Source: Mesorhizobium loti
Lineage (GTDB): Bacteria > Pseudomonadota > Alphaproteobacteria > Rhizobiales > Rhizobiaceae
DNA: 64,000 nt
Assembly (NCBI RefSeq): GCF_002858745.1
Contig: NZ_PJRO01000010.1
Coordinates: 1-64,000, forward strand
Reading direction: 5' to 3'
Positions 9,318-18,541 of this stretch are shown one piece after another. The stretch's first letter is position 1. Every line of letters begins with the position of its first letter. The notes under the pieces are model-generated. The model was not told the DNA's origin and ran no database searches. It saw nothing but the letters and a program-made list of their open reading frames with translations. Position numbers and translations under genes: made by a program.

Positions 9318-10140
9318 AGGCAACCCTTGCGGTGTCCTCCCGAACTATGGCGTCCACATCGGTGATGAGCAGATGACCGGGAGACGCGGTAATGGCGATC
9401 GCCAGTTCGGCGTGCATCAAGGCTTCCTGCGCTGTCACGCTGCTTGCCCAGAATACGGGAACCTCGTCATCGCCCAGATCGATAGAATCGCCCCAATCTG
9501 GTGAATCGAGATCGGTTATGCCGAGGATGGAAGGATCCCCAACATGAAAGGGTGAGCCATGAGCGTAGGGAAAGCGGGCGGTTATTGCCCGGACCCTGTC
9601 GACGTCGCAACGCCTGATGGCGCGCATGGCGACGACCAGTTTGCCGCCAAAAGGACCGACCGTGCGGCTTTTGATCCCGGTGCGGTACTTCGGCACCGGC
9701 CCGCTGATGCCGCCATGGCGAAGCTGCACCCCTTTCTCCACCAGTGTCGGCTCGAAACTCAACGAACTGCCAAGGGCGAAGGCAGAAAAATCCTGCCGCC
9801 ACAGATCGACGATATGGCTGGTGTGATGCACGAACTCGCCGTAGCAGAAGATGCTGTATTGGGGGGCGTCGGTGCGGATATCGATGCTGCCCAGCGTCGG
9901 AACAAAGGGGCTGCCCGCGCGACCGAGCCCGACCAGTGGGCATGCCTTGGCGTTGGCGAGGCAGAATTTGTGAAAGTCAACGGCGAAACGCTGTGGCACG
10001 ATCACCACATTGGCCTGCAGCTTGCCACGCGCCAAGCCGCTGGTGGCGCCTCTGTAGGCTCCAGCCCGGACCATCCGGCGCAGCCGGTCAGGCTCGACCA
10101 GCCGCAAGTCTTCGACGATTGAACTGGTCTGACGTCCCAT
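9316..10140 (-). CDS. DUF1445 (YcsI/UPF0317-type) putative hydro-lyase
   Basis: This 274-aa protein has the family signatures: a GLARGKLQANVVIVP-like segment near the N-terminus, NAKACPLVGLGR, RTDAPQYSIF, a LWRQDFSAFALG helix and SLSFEPTLVEKG. Relatives include the D-glutamate cyclase family; most bacterial members are annotated only as putative hydro-lyases. The start is the ATG at 10140, where similarity begins; the open frame extends 60 codons further upstream but that part does not look like the family. The TAG stop lies in the terminal hairpin of the repeat at 9219-9317. It is downstream of rhcT on the same strand, 130 bp apart, and probably not part of the secretion system. Confidence 0.8.
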   Translation of the reverse strand: MGRQTSSIVEDLRLVEPDRLRRMVRAGAYRGATSGLARGKLQANVVIVPQRFAVDFHKFCLANAKACPLVGLGRAGSPFVPTLGSIDIRTDAPQYSIFCYGEFVHHTSHIVDLWRQDFSAFALGSSLSFEPTLVEKGVQLRHGGISGPVPKYRTGIKSRTVGPFGGKLVVAMRAIRRCDVDRVRAITARFPYAHGSPFHVGDPSILGITDLDSPDWGDSIDLGDDEVPVFWASSVTAQEALMHAELAIAITASPGHLLITDVDAIVREDTARVA

Positions 10141-10270
10141 GCTTCGAGGTGGTCCGCGTTGCGTAGACTTTTCAGGAGATGCTAAATCAGAGCGAGAAGC
10201 GTCGCTTGTCAAATCACCAGAATTTTCTCCTGACAATAAATTGCATTTATTAGCCGGCGTACCATCGATT

Positions 10271-11086
10271 TCACCGGCATTCCAAACAGGCGAGCAATTT
10301 GATCTGTCGTATCGCCTCATGCAGGAAGCCGAGATCGCGGCTCATGTAGGACAGAAGAAATGCCGCGTAGAGAACAAAGACAAAACTGAATACGAGCGTT
10401 TTCACGATCAGCGACAGGCTGAAGACATTGAAGTGCGGCGAGGCGCGCGCCAGAAAAGCCAGTACGATGTCGGACAGCAACATGCTGACAATCAGGGGAA
10501 AGACCAGTGTCAGCGCCATTTTCAGCAACTGATTCAGCAGTTCGAGGAAAATTCCGGCAGCGTCCCTGCTGAACACTGGCATCAGTCGTTCGACCGGCCA
10601 AAGCCCATAGCTGTCGTAGACAGCGTTCAACGACAACTCCAGCCCGCCTGCCGCAAGATAGACAGCGATCATGACGATGGCGAGCAGCGTGCCGGTGGCG
10701 CTGGTTTCGTGCGTCATCATGGGGTCGATCAAGGTTCCCATGGTAGAACCGCGCTGCAGATCGAGGATATCGCCTGCAGCTTCCGCCGCCCAGAACGGCA
10801 CGCCCATCGCCAAGCCCAGCGCAACGCCGACAAGAAGCTCCTTGAGGATATAAATTACGATCATTGCGCCGGCGATCTGTTGTCCTGCCAGCGTGTGCAT
10901 GAGCATTGGCAGGATGGGGACCGCCAGTGCCAGCGCAACTCCGTTGCGCAGCAGTCCCGACAGCGGAACGCGCGAGAAGAGTGGCATCATCAGCATGAAG
11001 CCGCCAAGGCGTGCCAGCACGAAGGCTCCCGCAAGGAGGTAGAGCTGCAGGTCCCTGAGCGATGCGAAGAGCGGCTCGACCGGCAT
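10271..11086 (-). CDS. rhcT: Type III secretion export apparatus protein RhcT (SctT)
   Basis: This 271-aa polytopic protein is of the FliR/YscT/HrcT family, with about six hydrophobic helices. It forms part of the inner-membrane export gate with RhcR and RhcS. Recognisable stretches are GVALALAVPILPML, ILKELLVGVALG and AAEAAGDILDLQRG. The ATG at 11086 is preceded by GAGG at proper spacing; a TTG at 11098 that overlaps the rhcS stop is the alternative. It is the last gene of the left block rhcC1 to rhcT. Confidence 0.93.
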   Translation of the reverse strand: MPVEPLFASLRDLQLYLLAGAFVLARLGGFMLMMPLFSRVPLSGLLRNGVALALAVPILPMLMHTLAGQQIAGAMIVIYILKELLVGVALGLAMGVPFWAAEAAGDILDLQRGSTMGTLIDPMMTHETSATGTLLAIVMIAVYLAAGGLELSLNAVYDSYGLWPVERLMPVFSRDAAGIFLELLNQLLKMALTLVFPLIVSMLLSDIVLAFLARASPHFNVFSLSLIVKTLVFSFVFVLYAAFLLSYMSRDLGFLHEAIRQIKLLACLECR

Positions 11087-11094
11087 GTGCGACC

Positions 11095-11364
11095 TCAACG
11101 GGTCGCTGACGGAAATTCGTCAAACACCGCAGAGGCCTGTTCGGCAATCTGCTGGGCGATCAGCGGGCCGACGATGATGATGACCACAAGGATCACGACC
11201 AGCTTGATCGTCTGGGGCAGAGACTGATCCTGGATCTGTGTCAAAGCCTGGGCAAGTCCGACCAGAAGCCCGACAGCCAAGGCTGCGATGATGGCTGGAC
11301 TGGAGGCGAGCAGCACCGTTATCAGCGCATTCTGGACTTTCGCGAGGATGAAATCGCTGTTCAT
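11095..11364 (-). CDS. rhcS: Type III secretion export apparatus protein RhcS (SctS)
   Basis: This 89-aa protein has two transmembrane hairpins and belongs to the FliQ/YscS/HrcS family. It contains LLASSPAIIAALAVGL and the QIQDQSLPQTIK loop that is highly conserved in the family. It assembles with RhcR and RhcT in the export gate. It sits 15 bp after rhcR and 8 bp before the rhcT ATG. Confidence 0.94.
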   Translation of the reverse strand: MNSDFILAKVQNALITVLLASSPAIIAALAVGLLVGLAQALTQIQDQSLPQTIKLVVILVVIIIVGPLIAQQIAEQASAVFDEFPSATR

Positions 11365-11379
11365 GCGCCACCGCCTGCT

Positions 11380-12033
11380 TCAGCTGTAACTAAGGATCAG
11401 GCCGTGCATCAATCGCGACCAGCCGTCTATGGCGACGAAAAGCAGTAGTTTCAGCGGGATCGAGATCAGCACCGGCGAAACCATGATCATGCCGAGCGTC
11501 ATCAGGATGTTGGCAACGACGATGTCGATGATCAGGAAGGGAATGTAGAGCAGGAACCCGATCTCGAAGGCACGGGTAAGTTCCGAAGCGACAAAGGCGG
11601 GAACCAGGATGGAAAGATCGTCGTCCTTGACGTTCTGGCGCGCCTGCTCGGGCCACAGGCGGGTGGTTCCATCGAGAAAGAACTGTCGCTCGCGTGGGTG
11701 GGTGAATTTGATGAGGTGCTGCTGCAACGGCTGCTTCACGATTTGCGCGGCGCGGGCAAGATCATCCGTGGTCTGGAACTGCACCTGCCCTTCCTGCAGT
11801 CTTGTGCCCATTTCACTGATCAGTGGCGTGGTGACATAAACCGTCAAAACCAGCGAAATCCCATAAAGCACGAGGTTCGGCGGCATCTGCTGCACGCCAA
11901 GTGCGTTGCGGATGAGAAAAAGAACCACCGAGATCTTGAGGAACCCGGTCATCGTGACCACGGCAAGCGGCAGCAACCCAACAAAGCCGACCGCAATCAG
12001 GATGCCGAGGAGATTGGGAGAGGCGTCAAGCAT
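11380..12033 (-). CDS. rhcR: Type III secretion export apparatus protein RhcR (SctR)
   Basis: This 217-aa protein belongs to the FliP/YscR/HrcR family, with four membrane segments. Typical motifs are TGFLKISVVLFLIRNALG near the N-terminus, LVPAFVASELTRAFEIGF in the middle and DGWSRLMHGLILSY at the C-terminus. The ATG at 12033 overlaps the end of rhcQ by 8 bp, which implies translational coupling; an upstream in-frame start exists but adds non-family sequence. Confidence 0.94.
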   Translation of the reverse strand: MLDASPNLLGILIAVGFVGLLPLAVVTMTGFLKISVVLFLIRNALGVQQMPPNLVLYGISLVLTVYVTTPLISEMGTRLQEGQVQFQTTDDLARAAQIVKQPLQQHLIKFTHPRERQFFLDGTTRLWPEQARQNVKDDDLSILVPAFVASELTRAFEIGFLLYIPFLIIDIVVANILMTLGMIMVSPVLISIPLKLLLFVAIDGWSRLMHGLILSYS

Positions 12034-13150
12034 TGTCGAACATGCGGGTGACCCGCACGCCAAGGCTTTCGCCGATCCTGACCATTTCGCCCTGCCCGAT
12101 GCGCTTGCCGTTGGCGACGATGTCGACGGCCTGTCCGGCTGTATCCAACTGGACGATGGCGCCGGCGCTCAGTTTTCGGATGTCCCCAAGCGGCATTGCC
12201 TTGCGCCCGACCTCGAAAGCCAGTGCAACCGGCAGGTCTTCAAGTGTCGCATCGTCCAGTGCATGGCCTGCGGCCCCGGTGTCCTGACCCATCATCCACT
12301 CCCATTTCGATCCGGCAATAACGACTGGTGCGGCAGACAGCTGTGTGCTCGACATATCTATGCTGGCAGGCGCAATCAGCCTGTCGCCGATCACCAGAAC
12401 CGCGGCTGCTTGTTCGGCAAACAACACGACATCGCCTGGCTTCAATCCCCTGACCTCGCCGAGGCTGGTGGCGAGAACGTCGCGCCACAGGCGAACCGGC
12501 AAAGGAAACGTGGCCGGAAACGGAGGTTCACCGCTGCCTGCTTCGTCCAGAAGCCTGCTCAGGCTTGAAAGCAGTGTGCTATCGTCCAGTCGCAGCGCGC
12601 ACGTCATCCGTTGTTCGCCGGCGGACAGAACAAAGCCGAATGGTGGCGCTCCGGCCGACGGCTCTCGCTTTTCGACGATGGTGAGTTCTATCGGCGCCTG
12701 CAGTTTTGCTTCGAGCTCGTCGAGTTCATCGGCAACGGCAGCTTCCAACAAGAGCGCCGCGTGCTGAGGCACAAGGTTTTCCAGCCTCGCTGTCTTGTCC
12801 ACTGTCGCCAGCAACTGCTCGACAAGCGTGAGCGGCGCATAAAGCTCGGCGGAATGCTCTCCGATCTTGAAGCGTAACGTGCACGGTGGCTGGCCATCGG
12901 TTTGTGCAACCGGCCACGCCGCTGCGATCTTTGTTCGCTGTCCCGCGAGCGTGATGTCGATTGCACGGCGGTGTCTGTAAAAAGCGTTCAGGACCACGAG
13001 TTGGTCTTCCGGAACCGTTTCGAGATCCAGGGTGTCGATGACCGGCGCGCTGTTGGGAGCTCGCCGGGCAGGCTTGCGCCGCGTTGCGACCTTCGCTGAC
13101 GTCAGGGCTCGAGACATCGAATTGTCACCCGCACGATCATCGAACATCAT
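12026..13150 (-). CDS. rhcQ: Type III secretion cytoplasmic ring protein RhcQ (SctQ)
   Basis: This 374-aa protein is of the YscQ/HrcQ/FliN class. The last ~75 residues form a SpoA domain (LPVALAFEVGRKAMPLG, then LSAGAIVQLDT and GEMVRIGESLGVRVTRM). The N-terminal part is divergent, as usual. It forms the sorting platform beneath the inner-membrane ring. Its start overlaps the sctO stop as ATGA. Confidence 0.9.
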   Translation of the reverse strand: MMFDDRAGDNSMSRALTSAKVATRRKPARRAPNSAPVIDTLDLETVPEDQLVVLNAFYRHRRAIDITLAGQRTKIAAAWPVAQTDGQPPCTLRFKIGEHSAELYAPLTLVEQLLATVDKTARLENLVPQHAALLLEAAVADELDELEAKLQAPIELTIVEKREPSAGAPPFGFVLSAGEQRMTCALRLDDSTLLSSLSRLLDEAGSGEPPFPATFPLPVRLWRDVLATSLGEVRGLKPGDVVLFAEQAAAVLVIGDRLIAPASIDMSSTQLSAAPVVIAGSKWEWMMGQDTGAAGHALDDATLEDLPVALAFEVGRKAMPLGDIRKLSAGAIVQLDTAGQAVDIVANGKRIGQGEMVRIGESLGVRVTRMFDNA

Positions 13151-13629
13151 TGTTTGTGCGCGGCATGCGGACGCCCCTCATCATCGAGGAGTTCTGCCGC
13201 CGCGGCACGGCGCGGTGCCGTTCGTTTGTCGATCTGGTCTGCCAGCTTCTCCAATTTCAACAGGGCTTGCCGGCTTTGCAGGTGCTGTCGCTGCGCTTCC
13301 GCCAGTCCGACTTCACGCTGCTTCTGGATAAGAGCCGCTGCCTCACCTTCAGCCTTGAGCTGACCGGCTTTTGTGAATGATGCCTCGTACCGGCTCTGCG
13401 CCAAATGGAGCTCGGCGGCCTTCACGACCCGGTCGACGAGCCCCGACACCACCGCGTTCTGCTCCTCGACTGCTCGCTGCATATGCTCGGCGAGCATTTG
13501 CGACGCAGTTTCTGCACTGTGTCTGGCTGCGTTGACACTTCTTCTGTGTGTCGCGACCACCCCGCGCGTGTGGTCTTCGCGGCGTTGCCTGAGCATGCGC
13601 AGTTGAGCGATCGTCTTATTTTTGTTCAC
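13147..13629 (-). CDS. Type III secretion stalk protein SctO (rhcZ/y4yJ position)
   Basis: This 160-aa, charged, fully helical protein is rich in Lys, Arg, Glu and Gln, with long coiled-coil character (for example QRREDHTRGVV, ALIQKQREVGLAEAQ). Its position between rhcN and rhcQ and its size match the FliJ/YscO stalk that links the ATPase to the export gate. The GTG start at 13629 has a GAGGGAG element upstream and overlaps rhcN by 14 bp. Identification rests mostly on position and composition, because the family is poorly conserved. Confidence 0.8.
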   Translation of the reverse strand: MNKNKTIAQLRMLRQRREDHTRGVVATHRRSVNAARHSAETASQMLAEHMQRAVEEQNAVVSGLVDRVVKAAELHLAQSRYEASFTKAGQLKAEGEAAALIQKQREVGLAEAQRQHLQSRQALLKLEKLADQIDKRTAPRRAAAAELLDDEGRPHAAHKQ

Positions 13630-14965
13630 CGGCGATCTCCCTCATGCGTTGGCGCGTTCCATCCATGCTTTCGCTTACGACCGAAGCCTGCTGCAGGAAG
13701 TCGTTGATGGCGTCGATCTTGGCCATGGCTTCGTCAGCCAACGGATCGCTGCCGGCCTTGTACTCGCCGACCTGCACCAGCAATTCGATGTCGGCATAAC
13801 GCGCCATCAGTTGTCTCAGACGCGCAGCGTCCGCGCGGTGCTGGCCGGGTGCGACCGTCTCCATCAGCCGGCTACGGCTGCGCAGCACATCGACCGCCGG
13901 AAAATGGTTGCGCTGCGCAAGCTCGCTGGACAGGAAGATGTGACCATCCAGCAGGGCCTGTACTTCCTCGGCCACCGGATCGAAAGTGCCGTCGCCTTCC
14001 AGAAGAACACTGTAGAGGCCGGTGATGGAGCCGACGGTCCCTGGACCGGACCGCTCGAGCAGGCGCGGCAAGGCGGCAAAGAGCGACGAAGGAAAGCCCC
14101 GGCGCGTCGGCGGCTCGCCCGACGCCAGCCCGATCTCGCGCTGCGCGCGTGCAAAACGGGTGATGTTGTCCATGGCGAGCAGCACATGCTTGCCCTGGTC
14201 GCGAAAATATTCGGCGATCGTCGTGGCGACATAAGCCGCCTTGACGCGTTCGATGGCTGGACGATCGGATGTCGCCACCACGACGACTGCGCGCGCCAGG
14301 CCTTCCGCTCCGAGCTGTCGTTCAACGAATTCGCGAACCTCGCGCCCACGCTCGCCGACAAGGGCCACGACGGCAACATCGGCGTCGGTGGCGGTAACGA
14401 TGTTGGACAAAAGGATCGATTTACCGACACCGGGCTCGCCAAAAATACCGATGCGCTGCCCCCTGGCGCAGGTCAGCATGCCATCGATGGCGCGAATGCC
14501 GAGCTGGATCGGCTCCGAAATCAGCCGGCGCTGCAGCGGCGATGGCGGATAGGCATGAATGGGATACACGCCATCCAGTGTCAGCTCCTTGCCGTCGAGC
14601 GGTTCGCCGAACGCGTTAATGACCCTGCCCAGCAAGCCGGGGCCCACCGGCACCTGCTGGTCCTTTCTGGTGGGAATGACCTCGGTCAAACCGGAGAGGC
14701 CGTTCAGATCGCCGAGGGGCACCAGGATGGCGGCCTCCTCCAGAAGCCCGACCACCTCCGCTTTCATGGTTCGGCCGGTTCTTCTGTCGACCAGTTCGCA
14801 GATCTCGCCGATCCTGGCTTCCTCGACGCTGGCGTGGATGACGGTGCCAACGACACGCTGCACGCGCCCCTTTTTCGGCCGGCTCGCGTCCTCGCTCAGC
14901 CCGGAACGCAAGCCGGGCATGATCGAAGCCAGACGGTCTTCGACAGCTGCACGCTCTCCTGTCAC
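13616..14965 (-). CDS. rhcN: Type III secretion ATPase RhcN (SctN)
   Basis: This 449-aa F1-type hexameric ATPase has Walker A GEPGVGKS, Walker B VLLAMDNITRFARAQ, and the family block GEPPTRRGFPSSLFAALPRLLERSG-like region followed by SITGLYSVLLEGD. It unfolds and detaches chaperones from substrates at the base of the machine. The start is the GTG at 14965, overlapping the nolV stop as GTGA; a longer frame to 15064 runs through nolV and is rejected. The resulting length is close to known rhizobial RhcN. Confidence 0.96.
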   Translation of the reverse strand: MTGERAAVEDRLASIMPGLRSGLSEDASRPKKGRVQRVVGTVIHASVEEARIGEICELVDRRTGRTMKAEVVGLLEEAAILVPLGDLNGLSGLTEVIPTRKDQQVPVGPGLLGRVINAFGEPLDGKELTLDGVYPIHAYPPSPLQRRLISEPIQLGIRAIDGMLTCARGQRIGIFGEPGVGKSILLSNIVTATDADVAVVALVGERGREVREFVERQLGAEGLARAVVVVATSDRPAIERVKAAYVATTIAEYFRDQGKHVLLAMDNITRFARAQREIGLASGEPPTRRGFPSSLFAALPRLLERSGPGTVGSITGLYSVLLEGDGTFDPVAEEVQALLDGHIFLSSELAQRNHFPAVDVLRSRSRLMETVAPGQHRADAARLRQLMARYADIELLVQVGEYKAGSDPLADEAMAKIDAINDFLQQASVVSESMDGTRQRMREIAGEQK

Positions 14966-15579
14966 AAAGCCTCCTGCGGTCTGGAGGCCATTGCGGCTGC
15001 GATCGCTTCGAGCTGCGCTTCGATGCCAGCATCGATCACGGCCATATCCGTCGAAAGAATGCATGCGCCGGGCGCCAACGTGTCGTCAGCGTCGATTTCC
15101 AACGACATGCCAAGATCGCTGTCGGGCAGGATGGCGCTCAATTCATCACGCAGCCGGCCGACATTTTGCGGGTGCACGCGAAATTTCAGATATTTGGCGC
15201 GGCGGAGTTCATAAATCGCTTGCCGTGCCGCCTTGGCGACCAGTGTGCCAACATCGAATTGGCCAAGCACGCGGCGCACGACGTCGAGCGCGAGGCCCGC
15301 GACTTCCGCCTCAAGACCGGCCAGATAACGGTCGACTTTGGCGGATGTATCGACAACCAGGCGGGCGGCATCGGTTTCGCCCTGCGTCTTGCCGTCATTG
15401 TATCCCTGCGCGTATTCGGTAGCGTAGGCACGCTTGGCCGCCTCATTCAGCTTCTGCGCTTCCGCCTTGGCCTGTTCGACAAACGCATATCCGTCCTGCC
15501 AGACGCGAACCTCGTCCGCACGCAAAATGCGCGCACGCGGTCGTGGCAACGTGGTCTGGGTAGCGTTCGCGCTCGACAT
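14962..15579 (-). CDS. nolV: Type III secretion ATPase regulator NolV (SctL)
   Basis: This 205-aa protein is of the FliH/YscL/NolV family. It has an N-terminal segment with PRARILRADEV, a helical Ala/Glu/Lys-rich stalk with YAQGYNDGKTQGE, and a conserved C-terminal domain. It forms the spokes that connect RhcN to RhcQ. The ATG at 15579 has GGAG upstream and lies 4 bp after nolU. Confidence 0.9.
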   Translation of the reverse strand: MSSANATQTTLPRPRARILRADEVRVWQDGYAFVEQAKAEAQKLNEAAKRAYATEYAQGYNDGKTQGETDAARLVVDTSAKVDRYLAGLEAEVAGLALDVVRRVLGQFDVGTLVAKAARQAIYELRRAKYLKFRVHPQNVGRLRDELSAILPDSDLGMSLEIDADDTLAPGACILSTDMAVIDAGIEAQLEAIAAAMASRPQEAL

Positions 15580-15583
15580 CTGG

Positions 15584-16207
15584 CTACTCCATTGCCCGAC
15601 GCAAAATGCGTGCGCCGAGTTCCGCAACCTGCTTGGTATCGCCCAAGCCGGGCAAACCGTTCGCGAGCTTCAAACGCACCCGGCTGGCAAGCTGCGGCGG
15701 CATGTCCTGCAGCCACGACTCGAGGCAGCTCAAACCGTCGGCAAAGACCCTGCCGCTCAAACTGTCCAGTGGTTCCAGCGGCTTGACCGGCCCGGAAATA
15801 TCCCGGTTCGCAACGGCAAGAGCGCAAAGTTCGGGACCGAGAGCAGTCTGGATGGCGCCGGCCTGACGTCCGTCGATGACCGCGGCAAGGCTGTTGGCCC
15901 AATAGATGGCACCGGCGCGCAGAGCCAATCTTTCGAGCTCGTCGCCTGGCGCGAGTGCGATCTGTTGATCGACCTGTTCAGGTAACCGGGCCGGCGCCCC
16001 GGCGGCCAGTTCATGACGCGCTGCCAGGAGTTTCGACAGCCTCTGCTGCAAGCGCGGCGTCTCCAACATGCGCTCGCAGGCTTCGAAGCCGATCTGGCCA
16101 TCGAAACAATCGGAGAGCCAGCCGGCATCGACATAGCTGGCGGGATTTGACCAGAATTCCTGCCAGTCCGAACTGACGGTCTCCTCGCGCCCGGCCAACC
16201 GCGTCAC
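15584..16207 (-). CDS. nolU: Type III secretion sorting-platform protein NolU (SctK)
   Basis: This 207-aa protein is identified by position between rhcJ and nolV and by size close to rhizobial NolU. Visible stretches include SSDWQEFWSNPASYVD, FEACERMLETPRLQQRL and a C-terminal RVRLKLANGLPGLG. The GTG at 16207 overlaps the rhcJ stop as GTGA. SctK proteins bridge the membrane ring and the SctQ pods. Confidence 0.82.
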   Translation of the reverse strand: MTRLAGREETVSSDWQEFWSNPASYVDAGWLSDCFDGQIGFEACERMLETPRLQQRLSKLLAARHELAAGAPARLPEQVDQQIALAPGDELERLALRAGAIYWANSLAAVIDGRQAGAIQTALGPELCALAVANRDISGPVKPLEPLDSLSGRVFADGLSCLESWLQDMPPQLASRVRLKLANGLPGLGDTKQVAELGARILRRAME

Positions 16208-17025
16208 GCCTTCTTGGCCGGTGCCGCCGGCACCTCGAGCGCGTAGACGCTGGGTCGCCGGTACCACCGCGTGTAGGCCAGCCACCCTGCAAGGCCGGCA
16301 ATAATGGCAATCATCCCGTAGAACAGCCATTGTGCCGCAGCGACGCTGTCGGGGTGGAGCCAAAGGCCCAGGAACGACGTGAAGCCGGCCTCGCCTGTTG
16401 GTGGTTCCGGAGTCGCCGCGACCGGCATGAGCGTCACCGACACATTGTCATAGGTCAGCCCGGCAACGCCCTTGGCAACGAGCATCTTTACCTGCGGGAT
16501 CAGCTCATTCATCGAAACGGATGTACGGTGGCGGATAAAGACCGACGCCGACGACGGCACCAGTCCCTGCTTGAGCGGGTCATTTTCAGGCAGCACCAGA
16601 TGAACCCGTGCCGACAGCACGCCGTCGATTTCGGAAATCGTGCGCGAAAGCTCCTGGCTCAGACCATAGATCATGGTCGCACGCTCTTCGGCCGGCGAGG
16701 AGACGATGCCGCTACGCTTGAAGACATCGCCGAGCGTCTGGAATTCCTGCTTCGGCAAGCCACTCTCGTCGAGGATCGCCATCGCCTCGGCAAAACGATC
16801 CTTCTCGACGAAGACCGTCATCGTCCCGTCCTTGCCTGTCTCGCGCTGGGCCGGAATACCGTGACGGATCAGGGTGGCGACAATCTCATTCGCCTGCCGC
16901 TGGTTGAGACCGGAATAGAGTTCGACGGAGCATGCCTGCAGAACGAGCAGGACCGATACGGCCAGAATTGCGCGCAGCCACCTCCCGAGACGAAGCGGTG
17001 CGAACGGGCGCAACAGTAACGACAT
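16204..17025 (-). CDS. rhcJ: Type III secretion inner-ring lipoprotein RhcJ (SctJ)
   Basis: This 273-aa protein has a lipoprotein signal (LVLQAC lipobox near residue 32), then the two-domain PrgK/YscJ/FliF fold with SGLNQRQANEIVATL, DRFAEAMAILDESGLP, ISEIDGVLSARVHLVLP and SVFIRHRTS. It ends in one transmembrane helix (WLFYGMIAIIAGLAGW) and a short basic tail. It forms the inner of the two inner-membrane rings. The ATG at 17025 has GGGGAAG upstream; the GTG at 17040 is the alternative. Confidence 0.95.
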   Translation of the reverse strand: MSLLLRPFAPLRLGRWLRAILAVSVLLVLQACSVELYSGLNQRQANEIVATLIRHGIPAQRETGKDGTMTVFVEKDRFAEAMAILDESGLPKQEFQTLGDVFKRSGIVSSPAEERATMIYGLSQELSRTISEIDGVLSARVHLVLPENDPLKQGLVPSSASVFIRHRTSVSMNELIPQVKMLVAKGVAGLTYDNVSVTLMPVAATPEPPTGEAGFTSFLGLWLHPDSVAAAQWLFYGMIAIIAGLAGWLAYTRWYRRPSVYALEVPAAPAKKA

Positions 17026-17050
17026 CAACTTCCCCACCACTGCAAAATAC

Positions 17051-17671
17051 CTATTGCTGCTTGATCAGGGTGCTCGTCGATGACGTGACGGCGGTCACGC
17101 TGCTGGTCACCACTTCGAGATTGGCGGCGGCCCACATGACCGAGATCGAACGGTCGAGAAGCTGCTCGGCATTTTGGGCCGGTGAACTGGCTTCTTCACC
17201 TTCCGCGGCTCCGGCCACACCTTGATTGCCATTCGGCTTGGCGTCCGATCGGACACCAGCTTCCTTGAGGGCGGCCTGGACTTTCTGCATCGTCCCTTCC
17301 AGCGACTTCACAGCCGACCCCAACAGTGAGGAGGTATCGGAAACCTGCCCGCCGCCGGATTTTTCAACCTGTGTCAGATATTCGAAGAGTTTGTGCTCGT
17401 TTGTCGGGTTGATCGGTTCCAGGTTTTGCCGCTGCACCGAGGTCGACGCGGTGGTCTGCGGTGTATCCTGCGCTACCTGCTGGCCGACGCTGGTCGCAAC
17501 CCCAGCCTGCTCCGGTTTCTTCGTCTTCAGGACTTGCGATTTCGGGTCGGCCGCATTCGTACCGTTGCCGGGCTGGGTGGTCGAGCCGACGGCTACCTGC
17601 TGCTGCAGCGCCATGCCGGTGGACATATTCGAAAGCGCGACCTCCAGCGCTCCAATCGGTGCAACTTGCAT
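17051..17671 (-). CDS. nolB: Nodulation/type III secretion protein NolB (SctI-like inner rod)
   Basis: This 206-aa protein lies between rhcC1 and rhcJ, as in other rhizobial loci. The N-terminal half is low in structure and rich in Gln, Thr and Ser. The C-terminal ~90 residues form helices that end in VTAVTSSTSTLIKQQ, which resembles inner-rod proteins. Its start shares one base with the rhcC1 stop (TGATG). The family call is good; the rod function is from family knowledge. Confidence 0.85.
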   Translation of the reverse strand: MQVAPIGALEVALSNMSTGMALQQQVAVGSTTQPGNGTNAADPKSQVLKTKKPEQAGVATSVGQQVAQDTPQTTASTSVQRQNLEPINPTNEHKLFEYLTQVEKSGGGQVSDTSSLLGSAVKSLEGTMQKVQAALKEAGVRSDAKPNGNQGVAGAAEGEEASSPAQNAEQLLDRSISVMWAAANLEVVTSSVTAVTSSTSTLIKQQ

Positions 17672-18330
17672 CAGCGTGCCTCCTGCCCTTGTTTCGGCTT
17701 TTCAGCGGGAACGGTCTGGGATTCCGCCTGCCTGCCCCGGAAAACCCGAACCGAAACAGCCTTTTGCGGGCTTTGCTTCGCGGCGATGCCGAGCGTTTTC
17801 TTGACGAGGTCGATGTAGGATGGCGGACCAGCCACCTGAACCACATCGTCCTGCTGCGAGACCTTGAGGGAGAATCGCGGATCGACGACACCAAGCCTGT
17901 TGAGTTTTTCTTCGGCTCCAGCCGCGGCGTTGGCATCGAGCGGGATCGTCTCGTTGTGGACTTCGGCTTCGGTCGCCACGTTCAAGACAAGTCCGTCGAA
18001 ATGCCAGACCAGGCCGTAACGGTTGCAAAGCTCGTCGAGAAATGTCTTGGCAGTGCCGACAGGCATGGTGCCGCTCAGACGTCCCTTCACCTGGTCGCTG
18101 ACCCTCACGGTCACGCCCATGTTGCGTCCCAGTTCAACGAGCGCATCGCGCACCGACTGGTCGACGGTGATGTATTTGTAGGGGCCGTCCGGCCAGCGCG
18201 GCTCGGCAGCAGACGCGTGAAAGGAGGTGAAGCCGAGCATGAAAAGGCCGACGACACCGGCCGATCCCAAAGAGGCGGCGGTGAAAGACGACAGTCGATC
18301 CGAAGTGCAGGAAGCAAGTCCCGTCAACAT
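17671..18330 (-). CDS. rhcC1: Type III secretion secretin N-terminal subunit RhcC1 (SctC part)
   Basis: This 219-aa exported protein has a signal peptide with a hydrophobic core around residues 18-35 and cleavage near HASAA. It carries N0/N1-like secretin periplasmic domains (YITVDQSVRDALVELG, LDELCNRYGLVWHFDG, DVVQVAGPPSYIDLV) but no secretin pore. Rhizobial systems split the secretin into RhcC1 and RhcC2; rhcC2 here is about 18 kb away. The ATG at 18330 is chosen; a GTG at 18372 would add 14 residues. It is the first gene of the left block. Confidence 0.92.
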   Translation of the reverse strand: MLTGLASCTSDRLSSFTAASLGSAGVVGLFMLGFTSFHASAAEPRWPDGPYKYITVDQSVRDALVELGRNMGVTVRVSDQVKGRLSGTMPVGTAKTFLDELCNRYGLVWHFDGLVLNVATEAEVHNETIPLDANAAAGAEEKLNRLGVVDPRFSLKVSQQDDVVQVAGPPSYIDLVKKTLGIAAKQSPQKAVSVRVFRGRQAESQTVPAEKPKQGQEAR

Positions 18331-18541
18331 TGATCCTACCGAGAAAAGCCGGCTTTTTGCCCATCCGGCCACGCAACATTCACCCGCCGATTCACTCTAT
18401 CGCGCGCATATTGAAATGGGAAGTCCAATTGGATCGCCGATGTAAAATCAGTTCCAAATGTTGCGCCCGTTCTTGAAAACGATATGGTGCGCTCCAATCG
18501 TGGATCACGAGATGGTGACCGTGACCACAGTGGATGCTCCG

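Noticed and set aside
13622..15214. 530-codon plus-strand open frame
   Set aside because: It is antisense to rhcN and nolV, which have clear ATPase and stalk motifs.
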